Numbered from the stretch's first letter, positions 36,010 to 46,871 are shown. The stretch: DNA of 64,000 nucleotides from Rutpela maculata (GCA_936432065.2 OW386293.2:29152234-29216233); one strand, 5' to 3'. Numbers and translations are program-made. Notes: a model not told the origin generated them from the sequence alone.

Positions 36010-36690
36010 AAGGATAGGATTTTCTAGAGTGAGAGAAATATGCGTCTATTTTCGATTTATTATAAATATTTAAAAACCAAACATAGTAAAATCTTTAAAA
36101 CTATTTTAGATACTTGCTATTGTTCTAACGAATACAACTATATTTTTTATTGTAAATTTCTCTTGTACTTGAATATTGTAATTTGTCAATGAAAATAGTT
36201 CCTAATTTCATTATTAGAGCATGGCATTTAACTATAAACAAATTTTATGGTAAAAACTATATATGGTTGTATTTCTTAGAGCAATGGGAAGTACCTGACA
36301 CTATTTTAAAGATTATACCATTTATGATTTTTTTAAATATTTATAATAAACCGAACCGATCTTGGGAAACACAGAGATCTCGGCCCACCTTCTAGCGGCT
36401 TGTATATCAGTGTATACGCGGAAGCTATGTAATTTCAAGACGAGAATTACGTAGTGGATATACCATCCTTCGGAGGGGATGTAAAGCAGGCGGTCCCTTG
36501 TCTATTAAATGTTAGGCAAGTAAGGAGCTCTACTCTTTTTACGAGAAGAGGTTCGGAAAAATTTCCAGGTTCGGAGTAGCCTCGTCTCCTGGCGTCGGTG
36601 ATAGGCCCTGGTAGCGGTTAAATAAATAGATAAAAAAAAAACGAAAATATATGCGTATTTCCCTCTCACTCTGCAAAATCCTAGCCTTAA
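36010..36690. mobile_element. Palindromic repeat, MITE-free copy with a nested poly(A) insert
   Basis: 36010-36358 plus 36645-36690 form the element whose other copy lies inverted at 24835-25865. The left arm begins 'aggattttctagagtgagag' and the right arm ends 'ctctcactctgcaaaatcct'. This copy lacks the TA-site MITE but has its own insertion at 36358. Confidence 0.85.
36358..36645 (+). mobile_element. SINE- or LINE-tail-like insertion with poly(A)
   Basis: About 285 bases interrupt the right arm of the palindrome and end in 'aataaatagataaaaaaaaaa'. A short repeat of the target (CGAA) occurs on each side. The block 'ccatccttcggaggggatg' is a conserved stem-loop word I associate with 3' ends of invertebrate LINEs and their SINEs. 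No A or B box is obvious, so a truncated LINE tail is as likely as a SINE. Confidence 0.6.
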
Positions 36691-37330
36691 TAGAAGATAT
36701 CAAGCGAGTGACAGGGACAGCCGCCTTAAGCAGTTGTTAATCTTATTTGATTGGCTTCAAGTAATATAAAGAGCAAAGAAGTCACTAATGCCGACTTTTA
36801 CTGATTGCATTTTTTTTTTTTTTAAGTATGTTAGGACTTTTTAACCTGTATTACTAATAATTAATTAGAGATTTTAGATCTGTTCTACACTTGTTACTTG
36901 ACATTATTTGGACAATATTAGATACATACTGCAAACCAGATGAAAGATGACGACCGGTAGGGATGCGACGTGCAAGTGCCTGCTCAAGGTTGCATCCTAA
37001 CCTGCGTTGCAATGGCACGTAATTAAAACGGTTTTGTGGTAAAATTGGAACACCATTAAAAGTATATTATAAAATAAAACATTAAAAAATAGTAGTTGCT
37101 TGCTATTCATAATATAACTAATAAATAACAGATAAAAATATCTACATTAAAAACTGTACTATCAACATCTATAAATAATGTGAATACCGTTAACTAAGTA
37201 CTAATTATCGCTATCAGAACAATTATCGTTATTATTACCGTCTCCTACGCAGTAAATGGTTAAACTTCTCTGATATTATCCACAAGCACTTCATTTTCGA
37301 AACATTTGTCCTGTGTTTTGATCACATGTA
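36691..37330. other. Stretch without recognisable gene
   Basis: No supported feature. Confidence 0.4.
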
Positions 37331-37651
37331 CAGGGTTCATAGCAATTTTTCAAACTTAAATTTCGTGACTTTTCTAGGTTTTCCAGGACTATTGCAAGGT
37401 TTTTCCAAGTCTAATAATTGATGAGGGAGTGGGATATGTTGCGGCGTCATTCAATAATCGGGACGAAACTAGAAGTACAAAACTCATTTTTTTTTTTGAA
37501 TTGTGAAAAATTATTTTCAAATTCCCTGACTTTTTATGCAAATTACTAAAATTCACTGACTTCTCATTAAATTTTCCAAGTTCCCCGATTTTTCTCTGAC
37601 CAACTTCAAGTTCCCCAATTTTTCCAGGTTTCCAGGTCGCTATGAACCCTG
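37331..37651. mobile_element. hAT-like MITE, CAGGGTTCATAGC ends
   Basis: Perfect 13-base TIRs (CAGGGTTCATAGC and GCTATGAACCCTG) bound 321 bases that are repetitive in 'tttccaggt' and 'aagttccc' words. The 8-base flanks do not match convincingly, so the target duplication has decayed or the element was rearranged. Confidence 0.7.
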
Positions 37652-37879
37652 ATGAGCACAGCGTTCCTTCCAATCTTCTGGCGTTATTTGGCTTAATTCA
37701 TATTCGGCTAATTTAAGTGCATCTTCTAATTTAAATGTGGTATTTTTTGCACCAACGTTATTTGTAACTGTAACTCATATCATTCCAGTAGAATTTAAAT
37801 CCAGCTGACAGCGTAGTAGACGTAAAACGGATCTCTATAGCTTTGCAATAAGGTATCATATTCGTAGATTTTTTAAATT

Positions 37880-38760
37880 TTTTTATTGAACGTCAGTCTA
37901 TTTCCGCTACCTATGTCCTATTCATCGCCGTCTTTGTGGAACTGGTAGTTTCTAAAAGGTACTTCGGACTATCAGAACACTCGAAATTGAGGAAGCAGGA
38001 AATCGACGAACATCCTGAGACGAGTACGAGGATGATCGTTAGAGCTCTGAATATTTGTCATCAAATTATTCGGCGAGTTTTGGTTGATTTTTTGTTGTAT
38101 CCGTACCATATTCTAAGAGTACAGGCGTTACCTCCCAGGGATTTTCCACAGCCTGTGAACTTCTGTCAGTGGTACCTTCTGAATATTACACTAAATCCAC
38201 AGTTTGAGTCACAAATTCTGTTTACAGACGAAGCAAATTTTTTTAGGAATGCTGTTCAAAATTTCTATAATAATCATGTATGGGCGAACTAAAACTCCCA
38301 TGCCGTAACCGAGCAATAATAACCATTTCCAAGAGCAATTTTCGGTTAATGTATGGGTAGGAATTATTAGTAATAACCTTATAGGCCCGTTTTTCTGCCA
38401 AGACGTCTTAATGGGCAATCTTACCTGCATTTTCTCCAAGAAGACTACCTGTGTTGCTTGAAGATGTACCAATTGCGTTAAGGAATCAAACTCCTTTCTT
38501 TTTGTGGGGCCATCTTAAAACCCTGGTGTATAAAGCTCCCATTAACACTTTAGAAGATTTAAGAGGGCGAATAGTTGCCTCGTGCGAAACAATACGGAAT
38601 ACGCTGGGAATATTTGAAAGAATGCGCAATTCGACGCAAAGACGCGGAAGATGTCTATTAAGTGAATGTGGCAATTCCAATAATTTTTATATAACAAAGT
38701 TGATCATTATCAATGTTACTAATCACTATTCTACAGCCTACAGGTATTGGAAGTAAAAAT
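37880..38760 (+). pseudogene. Mariner-superfamily transposase with catalytic core deleted
   Basis: The frame from 37936 carries a helix-turn-helix/linker stretch (IDEHPETSTRMIVRAL, RRVLVDFLLYPYHILRVQAL) and the first catalytic region ILFTDEANFFRN, with the first Asp in FTDEA, then NNHVWAN. A stop follows; a second frame continues FSVNVWVGIISNNLIGP, and after another shift LPVLLEDVPIALRN. This runs straight into FFLWGHLKTLVY and the C-terminal EDLRGRI...NTLGIFERM. The family normally has about 50 residues between the ALR and FFLWGH boxes, containing the second and third catalytic acids (HDGAPAH and WPPRSPDL boxes). They are precisely missing, so the copy is dead. No TIRs were located. Confidence 0.8.
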
Positions 38761-39174
38761 AGCAAATTCTTAGTAACTTCGTCATGCTAAATAACAATAT
38801 AAAAAGCAAAAGTTCAAGTTGGCTCTGGTTTTCCCAATACAGGTAATAAAGTGTAACGCAGGTATCTCCGGTATATCCAGCTGCTGGGACCCGAAATTGT
38901 CCGTACGCTTTGAAGATAATTGGAATTCCAGGGGACCAGTTCACTTTTACGAATGAGTTCAAAGCATGCCGACAAGGTTGGCTCCCTGCCGCTGGATCGT
39001 GTGTAGACCCCTCACAAATAACAGGTAGAATTAGAATTCTACGAAAAATAGACATACTAACTACCTACCTCTTTATTTGTCACTAAAACTAATATTCATT
39101 CTTAGGTAGTCGTATTTGTACCTTGTGCATGATAAGCGTTCATTTTCGAAAGTAAATAGTGCTATTTTGAAAAT
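38761..39174. other. Stretch without recognisable gene
   Basis: Upstream flank of the multicopy-family gene at 39175. I see no clear promoter or TIR. Confidence 0.4.
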
Positions 39175-40859
39175 ATGCCACGAGATTGTGTAAATACACC
39201 TAACAACTTTTGTTATATTTGTGGTGAAGTGACTTTTGCGCTTCAAAAACGTAATTTTAAGAAGGCGTAAACGTAAAATTAAGAAGGCGCACCAGTTGTA
39301 TTTTGGTTGTACAATTGGAGATGAAGGCAAAAAATGGGCACTTCATATATGTTGCAGCAATTGTGCGAACAAACTTTGCAGTTGGCTAAGTGGAAGAGGA
39401 CGTTCAATGGCTTTTGCTGTGCCCATGATCTGGCGAGAACCTACAGATCAAGTTACCGATTGTTATTTTTGCGTGATACCTCCAATTAGGCAGGGTATTA
39501 ACAAGAAAAAAAGGATGGTAATACAATACCCCAATTTACCATCTGCCATTCGCCCGGTTCTCCATAGTGATGAACTACTTATTCCTAATCCACCTCAAGA
39601 ATACACCCCTGATTCTGACGAAGAATCTGATGATAATGTAGATGACGACTTAGTCCAACATCACAAGATCCCGATTTCTCTGCCGAAGTGTCCGGTGATG
39701 AACCACACAAAATTAATCAACGCGAATTAAGTGATCTTATAAGAGACCTTGAGCTGTCCAAGGCAAGAGCCTAACTTTTGGCATCTTGATTACAACAATG
39801 GAATTTACTACAAGAAAATGTTAAAATTTCCATGTATCGATGTCGTCAAAAAGATCTTATACCTTTTTTCAAAATGGAAAATGGCTTGGTTGCCTGCAAG
39901 GACATTGACGGTTTAATGAGTGCTTTACACATTCCCCATGATCCTAGTGACTGGAAACTTTTTATTGACGCCTCAAAACTTAGTCTAAAAGCTGTGTTAC
40001 TCCACAATGGAAATAAATTGCCATCAATTCCAATCGCCCATGCTGTCCACATGAAGGAAAATTATAGTAACATGAATGTATTGTTACAAACTATAGAATA
40101 TAACACGTATAAGTGGCAGATTTGTGCAGACTTAAAAGCGATAGCTATCTTACTTGGTATGCAGCAATGGTATACCAAATATTGCTGTTTTCTTTGTGAG
40201 TGGGACAGTCGAGCGCGATTAGAACATTACAAAAGAAAAATTTGACGGCCAAGACTGGATTTTGAACCAGGAGAAAAAAATGTTGCTAACATTCCATTAG
40301 TTGATTCACAAAAGGTAATACTGCCACCAGTCCACATAAAACTGGGGCTTATGAAAAGCTTGGTTAAAGCTATGGACAAAGAAGGACATGCTTTTAGTTA
40401 TTTAAAACAAAACTTTCCCAGACTTAGTAATGCGAATTTTTGTGGGTCCTCAAATCAAGAACCTTTTCAAAGATGCTGAATTTTACAACATTCTAAAAGG
40501 TAATGAAAAAGCTGCTTGGAATTCCTTTAAAATGGTAGAGCAACACACTTTCTCGGTAACAAAAGAGCAGAAAACTATAGAGACCTTGTTGGGAATCTTC
40601 TTTCTTGCTACCAGAAATTAGAATGCAATATGTCATTAAAAGTCCACTTTCTACATTCACACCTAGATTACTTCCCAGAAAACTGCGGTGTAGTAAGTGA
40701 TGGGCATTCAGAGAGATTCCGCCAGGATATTCAAAATATGGAAAAAAGATGGGCAAATGGACTTCTGCGATGTTGGCAGACTACTGTTCGACATGTATAA
40801 GAGATGCTCCAGAAGTAACTTATAAGAGACGGGCTAAGAAGCGCAAGAAGAATAATTAA
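39175..40859 (+). pseudogene. Near full-length, decayed copy of a multicopy intronless arthropod gene of unknown function
   Basis: ATG at 39175 opens MPRDCVNTPNNFCYICGEV, a CxxC pair that with CCSNCANKLCSWL and CYFC suggests a zinc-binding N-terminus. Then follow FAVPMIWREPTDQVTDC, QYPNLPSAIRP, an acidic linker (39600-39670), LSDLIRDLELSK, LIPFFKMENGLVACKDI, ASKLSLKAVLLHNGN, CCFLCEWDSRARLEHY, HIKLGLMKSLVKAMDKEG, IFVGPQIKNLFKDAEF and, at the end, LADYC..CIRDAPEV and a Lys/Arg tail to TAA at 40859. The whole order matches a family present in many copies in arthropod genomes, recalled rather than searched. Damage: frameshifts near 39240, 39660, 40430, 40560 and 40740; in-frame stops near 39771, 39786 and 40240 that look like single-base changes. 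Without introns and nearly complete, it resembles a retrocopy or a mobile gene. No TIRs or poly(A) were found. Confidence 0.8.
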
Positions 40860-41374
40860 TTTTCTGATTCAAGGATTTATATTCTAATTAAATATATAGT
40901 ATATAACATGTATTTGAAATATGTATCAAAATGGTAAATATTTTTTCGCATGATGTAATTAATTGCTCTTTTTATTAAAATTATACCATAATATGTGAGT
41001 TAGGTCAGTTATTACAATTTTTAGAGCCAACAAGTTTTTCTTATGACTATGTTAGATGTAGCTGGGACCAAAACAATGCAAATAAGTGGTTTTGGTTAAC
41101 GATACAAAAGAAAAGTTAAAATTTGTAGATGTGTGAATTAGTTACAATTTGAATTTAATCAAGAACTGTGCGTCTGACGAGAAAAATGCAAGAGACCATT
41201 TTCATGTAGAAATGACCAGGCTAATTAGAAAAAATATCCACATGGAAAAATATCAGTGGCTTACCTCTTTCTTGGTAAAAAATATCAGACATGTTTGCAG
41301 GGACGCCACTGGTGGAGCGATAAAATAACTTTTCTAACTAAAATATGTGGTTTTATATCCTATTAACACATAAC
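40860..41374. other. AT-rich stretch without recognisable gene
   Basis: Nothing supported. Confidence 0.4.
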
Positions 41375-41555
41375 AAAATTGAAAATAATATCTAAAGTAC
41401 TTTATGAGATATTAAAAAATAACAATTAAAAAAGATGAACACCTTTGTAGCAAAAAATTCAAGCCCTTGCGTTTATATGAACTTTCCTTTATAAAGTGGC
41501 CTAAAGAATCACATCCTGAAATATTAGCAAGTCATTAAGGAACACATGTCCTTTC
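41375..41555. repeat. Partial copy of the 20.0-20.3 kb MITE
   Basis: Collinear with 20163-20297: 'attgaaaataatatctaaag', 'tcctgaaatatt' and 'gtcattaaggaacac' are shared. An extra block of about 40 bases separates the halves, and the CCCTGTA end is lost. Confidence 0.7.
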
Positions 41556-41610
41556 TTTGGACATGTTTCCCTTACTTCATTGCGTATGCTTCTTCTATCC
41601 CTTTTCTTCT

Positions 41611-41755
41611 ATTCATATCTAGATCGGCCTATTTAAGACCTTCACCGACAGTTGGTATTTTATTTGACTCGCCAGGTTGAAATTGGGCAATCCACATAGG
41701 GCTCTATGTACCGACTGTCGGTGAAGGTCTTAAATATGCCGATCTAGATATGAAT
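41611..41755. repeat. Hairpin element with 45-bp near-perfect arms
   Basis: The left arm (41611-41655; 'atctagatcggc', 'ttaagaccttcaccgacagt') pairs with the right arm (41707-41755). The loop is about 50 bases. High arm identity makes a stable stem-loop of either strand possible. Confidence 0.88.
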
Positions 41756-42877
41756 GCACAAATAAGAGTACTGTGTACTGTGCTTTCAACCTTCAATTAT
41801 TGTTCCTATCTGTCCTTTCCAGATCCTTTTTGTTGCTACACTACGCTGATGAGGAACAATCATTCCGAAACACGTGTCCATAGCTGCTTCGTGTTTCCTC
41901 TTTGGGGTGTATGGTGCTATTTTCCTCACTATTATTTTTAGTAGTTAATCCTTTAGGGATGGTGGCTTGTAAAAGGTTCAGTGGTTTGTTTTTCTTTTTG
42001 TATTAATTCTGCTCATTCGATTTTTTTGCGTCATTTTCTTACCCCAGCTTCTTGGCCCAATGTTGCAATATATCATATAAAACGCGTATTGGTGTTTTTT
42101 TTCAGATATCTGAAGGCTTGGTTTAGCCGTGGTCCTGGAGGGGGTTTCTGTTTTTGAGAAGTTGGTTTATATTTTTGCTCCTCGTGGATTCTCTACACTT
42201 CTTTTTCCTCTTTCTAACTACTCTTTCATTTATGTTCCGCATCTGATATTATTTGTCTGTGGCCTTCATCTCTTTTTAGCTGTTCATATTTGTTATTTGT
42301 TTCCTCTTGCTGGGCTCATAGGTGACTTCATCATTATTAACGTTTCCCTTGTCGATTTTTTTTTTTGAGATCATTGATGTTTAGTCCACTTCTTCTCCTA
42401 TTAGTTATTTTCCTATTTCCTGTCAGTATTTATTCTGATATTCTTCGTGCTGCAGTGCCGAATTGTTCCAGTATTATTTGACGATTTATTATTTCTTCAC
42501 GTTTCTCTTCTTGTCTTTCCAGTTTCCCATATATTTTGTGGTCTGTATTAACATCTACTGTCCTTTTTTGCTTCAGCGTTTTTGATCCGTTCTCTTACCT
42601 TCTGGCCCGCCACGATATGATTTGGTTGTGTTTTCCTATGTGTACATTGAAGTCTGCTAACATTATGGTGGGCATTTTCCCTCTCTCGTTTCTTCTGGCT
42701 TCTTGAGATAGTTGTCTGAATACCCTAATTATTTAAAACAATTTGTTCTCTTACTTTCTACCTAAGTTTATATGAAGTTCTTGGAATTTTTTTATTGTTG
42801 CTATTTCAGTTAGCACTCGCTTTTCTTGTTAAATATTTTCTATTTGAAATTATTAATTTAATATTTAAAATAAATTA
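41756..42877. other. T-rich stretch; possible AP-endonuclease trace on minus strand
   Basis: On the minus strand around 42640-42700 one frame reads MPTIMLADFNVHIGKHNQI, resembling the GDFN box of LINE AP endonucleases, followed by RERIKNAEAKKD in another. No other endonuclease motif is secure. Treat as a weak trace only. Confidence 0.25.
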
Positions 42878-42885
42878 TTCAAGTT

Positions 42886-43199
42886 CAGAGATGGCAATTT
42901 TCCCCCAAAAATGTTTTTTTTTTCTGGGAGGATTAAAACCCATTTTTGAATTTGCCGCCAATTCTAACCAAACTAACAACAATTTCTTTTCAGTATTTTT
43001 TAATTACCATTCATTAGCATTAGCATTAGCATTATTAGTACTAGTAGGTATTTGGAGAAAATTCACGCCCACGCCAAATGATGAAATAACGAAATATTGA
43101 GCACTGAGACTAAAAGTTATGTTAGATTTGGCGGTAAATTGAAAAATGGGTTTTAACCGTCCCAAGGAAAAAACATTTTTGGGAAAATTGCCATCTCTA
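42886..43199. mobile_element. hAT MITE with perfect 8-bp TSD and long inverted arms
   Basis: Begins CAGAGATGGCAATTTTC and ends GAAAATTGCCATCTCTA, flanked by TTCAAGTT on both sides (42878-42885 and 43200-43207). The arms extend about 80 bases ('aaaacccatttttgaatttg' and its complement). The centre holds a (CATTAG)n hexamer run at 43013-43034. Confidence 0.92.
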
Positions 43200-43207
43200 T
43201 TCAAGTT

Positions 43208-44239
43208 GTTGAAGGCCAGTTGGCAGTTTCGTAAACTGTGGCGAAGTTAAAAAATATAGATATAGCAAAATAGTTAATTATACTGTTTAGACCATCAATT
43301 TTAAAAATGGCTCATGGTTTAGCTTCTTTCCAGATCATTAGGAAAATAGACGTCTCTAATACCAAATTATACAAGATAGACAGAGGAAAGATCAAGTGAC
43401 TATACCCTCTTTCTCTAGAATGTTGGGTACTTAGTCTCCGCCAGTGGTCAAACCATCCCTCAGGTTTTCGACACTGTGATATCTTTCTTGGATGTACACA
43501 TAATGTTTATATTTTGCAAAACACAAAGTTTACATCTAAGAGCTATAATTATATAAAAACACTAGAAAAGGATAAAAGTATTAACCATGGGGATTTTCAT
43601 AACTTATTATGAATATTCCTTTTTATCAGGGATTGAAGAGTTACCTTCTTTTGGAGTTATTTATATAAGACCAAAATGTTTTCTGATATACCGCTCGATA
43701 AGTACTGATTAAATGTTGTCGATAAACTTCAGATATACTGTTTTTAATCCAGCATGAATTAGTTTGAACTCGTTATGGTAGTGAATATTGTTAGACTGTC
43801 TATATTTATTTAAAATATATTATTTTTCCCTAACATTGTTTATAATATTGTTTGTATGCCAAACGGAATATATTTTTTTGTAGCTTTGCTGTGTTACATA
43901 TAAAGGAACCAAAACATCAAAAACAGTTTCTAGTATATATTTATAAAAGGGAGAATGACATTGACAATACCGTCGTTGCTGCGTAAAACAGTACCTTTTA
44001 TATTTAGTGGAAGTAAGGAGTCGGAAGAGTATGCAAAATCGTGCTAAAGTTATGAAACCTACCCCTCCCCCCCACCGCTTTAGAGGGTACTGAACACGAA
44101 TAACAGGGTGAAAAAAGTTTTTAGTCATGCCCCCCCCTTTAACCACCCCTTTTTGTCTATTTCTTAGCATCGACTATTTTTGCAGGGATTCTTTGTTTTT
44201 TTATGGGGATATAACAGATGGTGAAAGGTGATGTCGGGT
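43208..44239. other. Stretch without recognisable gene
   Basis: No supported feature. Confidence 0.4.
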
Positions 44240-45142
44240 AGTAGACCGCAACCGCCCCTAGAGGCGGAATCTACCTTGTCAGGGAGTGTAATATGATTTC
44301 TCTTTTTTTCTTGTTAAGGAAGTTTACCCCCGTTTTCGACGATGCTGATCAAGGACAATTGTAAGAGTGAATTGTGACTACCGCAGGGGGTTGATCCCAC
44401 CACCCGCAAGGGATGGAAAATTGATTTTTTTTTTTATTTTCTAATTTGTATATTGAGATTGAATGGTTTCAAAAGTCAGATTTGTCCATTTTACATCCTC
44501 ATCCAAATGAACCTCGCAAGAATTTGAAATTCATGTTCCTTAAAAACGGGATATAAGGAAGAGAATACTATTGGTAAATATTTCTGTTTTTAATAAATTA
44601 TGTATACAGAGATTTTGTGTACCTACATTATAACATTTTTTGCAAGACATTACTATAACCTAGGGCGCTTACAAAGATAATTACATGCTTCATATTCCTC
44701 GAAATGAACATCACATTCAATGCTATTGCCTCCTTCTTCATCGCACGCAACTTCCCTTTCCGATTTGTGATCGGAAATATACACTTCGGTTATAAAATTT
44801 AGGAAGCTTACAGCATTATCATGACTATTATCATTGGATTCGTCTGTTTCTGTGCTTGGTTCATCATCTTCATGCTCTGACGCACAATTCTCACCAAATT
44901 TACCTTGACAAAAAATGCTACATCGTAAAAAAAAATAAAACAAATAAAATGATAGTACGAGTCCCTAATGTCAGCCAAGTCGCTACCTACCTATTATTAT
45001 TGTTAATATTATTATGACACGGGTAGTTTCCGACACTTTAAGGGTGAATGAAAGGTCGAACCAGCGTAAAACCATTTTTTTCGTCTTCAACAAGACAAAA
45101 AAAAGAAACATTTTAACACCCCCTGACAGGGTAGATTCCCTG
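44240..45142. mobile_element. TIR element carrying locus 6
   Basis: About 50 bases at 44266-44316 ('ggaatctaccttgtcaggga', then a T-rich run and CTTGTT) are the reverse complement of 45089-45142. Outside these, 'cgcccctag' occurs on the left (44253) and its complement on the right near 45196, so the element may extend to about 45210. The only coding material inside is the minus-strand remnant at 44653-44943. Target duplication not identified. Confidence 0.6.
44656..44943 (-). pseudogene. Putative LPP/YGW/CXC family C-terminus (locus 6)
   Basis: The frame reads LRCSIFCQGKFGENCAS, which fits the end of the Cys block seen at loci 2 and 5 (KCSVICQNCSGKICDN), then a long acidic tail (EHEDDEPSTETDESNDNS and DEEGGNSIECD) to a stop at about 44656. 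Upstream on this strand the sequence becomes T-rich intron-like or non-coding. Assignment rests on the short Cys motif plus acidic tail and on its position inside a TIR element, so it is tentative. Confidence 0.4.
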
Positions 45143-46142
45143 AAGAATTTACATTTTTTGATTTGAGGATAGATTTTGGGGCACCGTGGAGATGTGCTAG
45201 GGGCGACAAACCCATATATATATATATATATACATCAAATTCTTCGTTGGATAGTCCTCTCCAAATTCTATAAGTTTAATGCAAGATTTTCCCTAACCCT
45301 GAACAATTATTCAAAAAGTGATATTTCCCCATGCAATGTAAATGGGAAACTTCATGTAGACCGGGAGCCAGGTGAAAATTTGGTCAATTATTTCTTCTCG
45401 AACGATAATTAGTGAGACGCATCAGGGAGTTGTATCATAATGCCTCGTGAACGTCAGCTGCGGTTCCGTGGGTGGGATGAGCGGCGGTAGCCTCCCACGC
45501 ACGGAGAAAAAAATATATTTTTAGTCATTTCCACCTGACTAAAAATTTGTCAAACTATAGCTAATCCAATATCTTGAAGAAAAAAAAAAGTCAGCTGACT
45601 ATAACATGGTGTATTATACGTCAGCTGGTCGCTTGAACATGAAAAAAAAATTATACATTCAATGATTTCCTCTCAACTAAAAATGAACCTGATGATAGCT
45701 TATATGCTATATACTGTGAATGAATATAAATGTCAGCTGGCTGTATCTCGGTGGAAAGATCGTCAGCTGATACCTTGAAAGTTGTAACGCAGAAGTTAGG
45801 CGGGAGCAACTATCGCCGATTTAAATGCATCAGCTGACGTGTTTTCCCTCGACTTACTGCTACCTGATTTCTTTTATTAATTACAGAAGTATATTAACAA
45901 TCAGGTTACAAATTTTTATCTGGGAGGAAATGACGTATCTTAAATTATTCGGCATTACGCTCCGATATGAGTGTTCTGATTAAATCAATATTCTGTATAG
46001 ATACTTTAAAACTAATAAGTATATAATTGAATAACTGAAGAAATATTTAGATAAGTAAATTAATCAATTTATAGTTTATTGTAACTTAGCTGTTCGATAA
46101 ATAACATTCATTTTAAAATAGTGATAAAAATAATAATGTAAT

Positions 46143-46610
46143 TTAATCATTTTCGTTCTCGCTTTGGCTTGTGTCACACCCATCTCTCTCTGATTCACTG
46201 TCAGAGTCGCTGTCAGAGCTGTCTGCCATCATGTCTTCATCATCATCTGTACAAAAATTAAAAAAATATATTAAGATGCATATTTAGTGTAACATAATCA
46301 AAATGATCAAAAAAATGTTACCTTTTTTGGGCTGAATAGTTATTTCTTCAATCGACTCTGGTAACTGAGTTCCAGAAAACCAGATGAATTCAAATCTGTT
46401 GTCGATTTCTACCCAGCCATAGTCTGAAGGTTCATCAGTAGTTGGGACTTTCAGGTGTGCGTGCGACCAAATTTGAGCTATGTAACATGCTCTTAAAAAT
46501 TGCTGATATAGCTCCGATTTGCATGGTGGTAGAGAAGAGCCATCAATACCCTTTTTGGGCAACTTGAACGTATCATCATTTTCCAAGAATTTGTATGTTT
46601 TTTGAAACAA
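46143..46610 (-). CDS. LPP/YGW/CXC family, last two exons (locus 7)
   Basis: On the minus strand the first exon (46322-46610) encodes SSLPPCKSELYQQFLRAC, YIAQIWSHAHLKVP, the DYGW core and FIWFSGTQLPESIEEITI. A donor AAAAG|GTAACA at 46322/46321 and an acceptor TTTTTGTACAG|ATGATG at 46247/46246 join in phase across a 75-base intron and give a Ser/Asp/Glu tail (DDDEDMMADSSDSDSDSESE ... SQSENEND) ending at 46145. No stop or frameshift is visible in this portion. It lacks the Cys block of loci 2, 3 and 5, as locus 4 appears to. The 5' exons are not seen. An acidic C-terminus after a short last intron is the feature shared with loci 3 and 4. Confidence 0.7.
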
Positions 46611-46871
46611 CGCTACTCTTGTCTCATTAATGTTTTTCCTAATCCTATATTACTCAAAGATGAAATTGTAAACAAAGTGGCAAATATGACAGGAGTGTGT
46701 GGCCGCAGTGTTTACAAAATTGTCAGAGAGTATACCACTAACCATAAATTTTCGGTGCCAAAAACCAACCAAAACCGTAAAAAAATTGTTAATATGGTGG
46801 ATGACTTCGATCGATATGCAATCAGGAGAAAAGTTTATCAATATTTCTTTAGAAACGAACTCCCTACTTAA
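46602..46871 (+). pseudogene. HTH fragment of an IS630/mariner-like transposase
   Basis: The frame reads NKVANMTGVCGRSVYKIV, a homeodomain-like helix-turn-helix, then VDDFDRYAIRRKVYQYFF and ELPT before a stop at the inner edge of the right TIR. The phrase DDFD..(V/A)IRRK....F is typical of insect IS630-like transposases, recalled from family knowledge. The catalytic domain is absent. A matching first-catalytic-acid fragment (YLDETWI) of the same type occurs 15 kb away near 61.9 kb. Confidence 0.65.

Noticed and set aside
42129..42368. Hydrophobic 79-residue frame as a membrane protein
   Set aside because: T-rich low-complexity sequence gives Phe/Leu-rich frames by composition; no homology or context.
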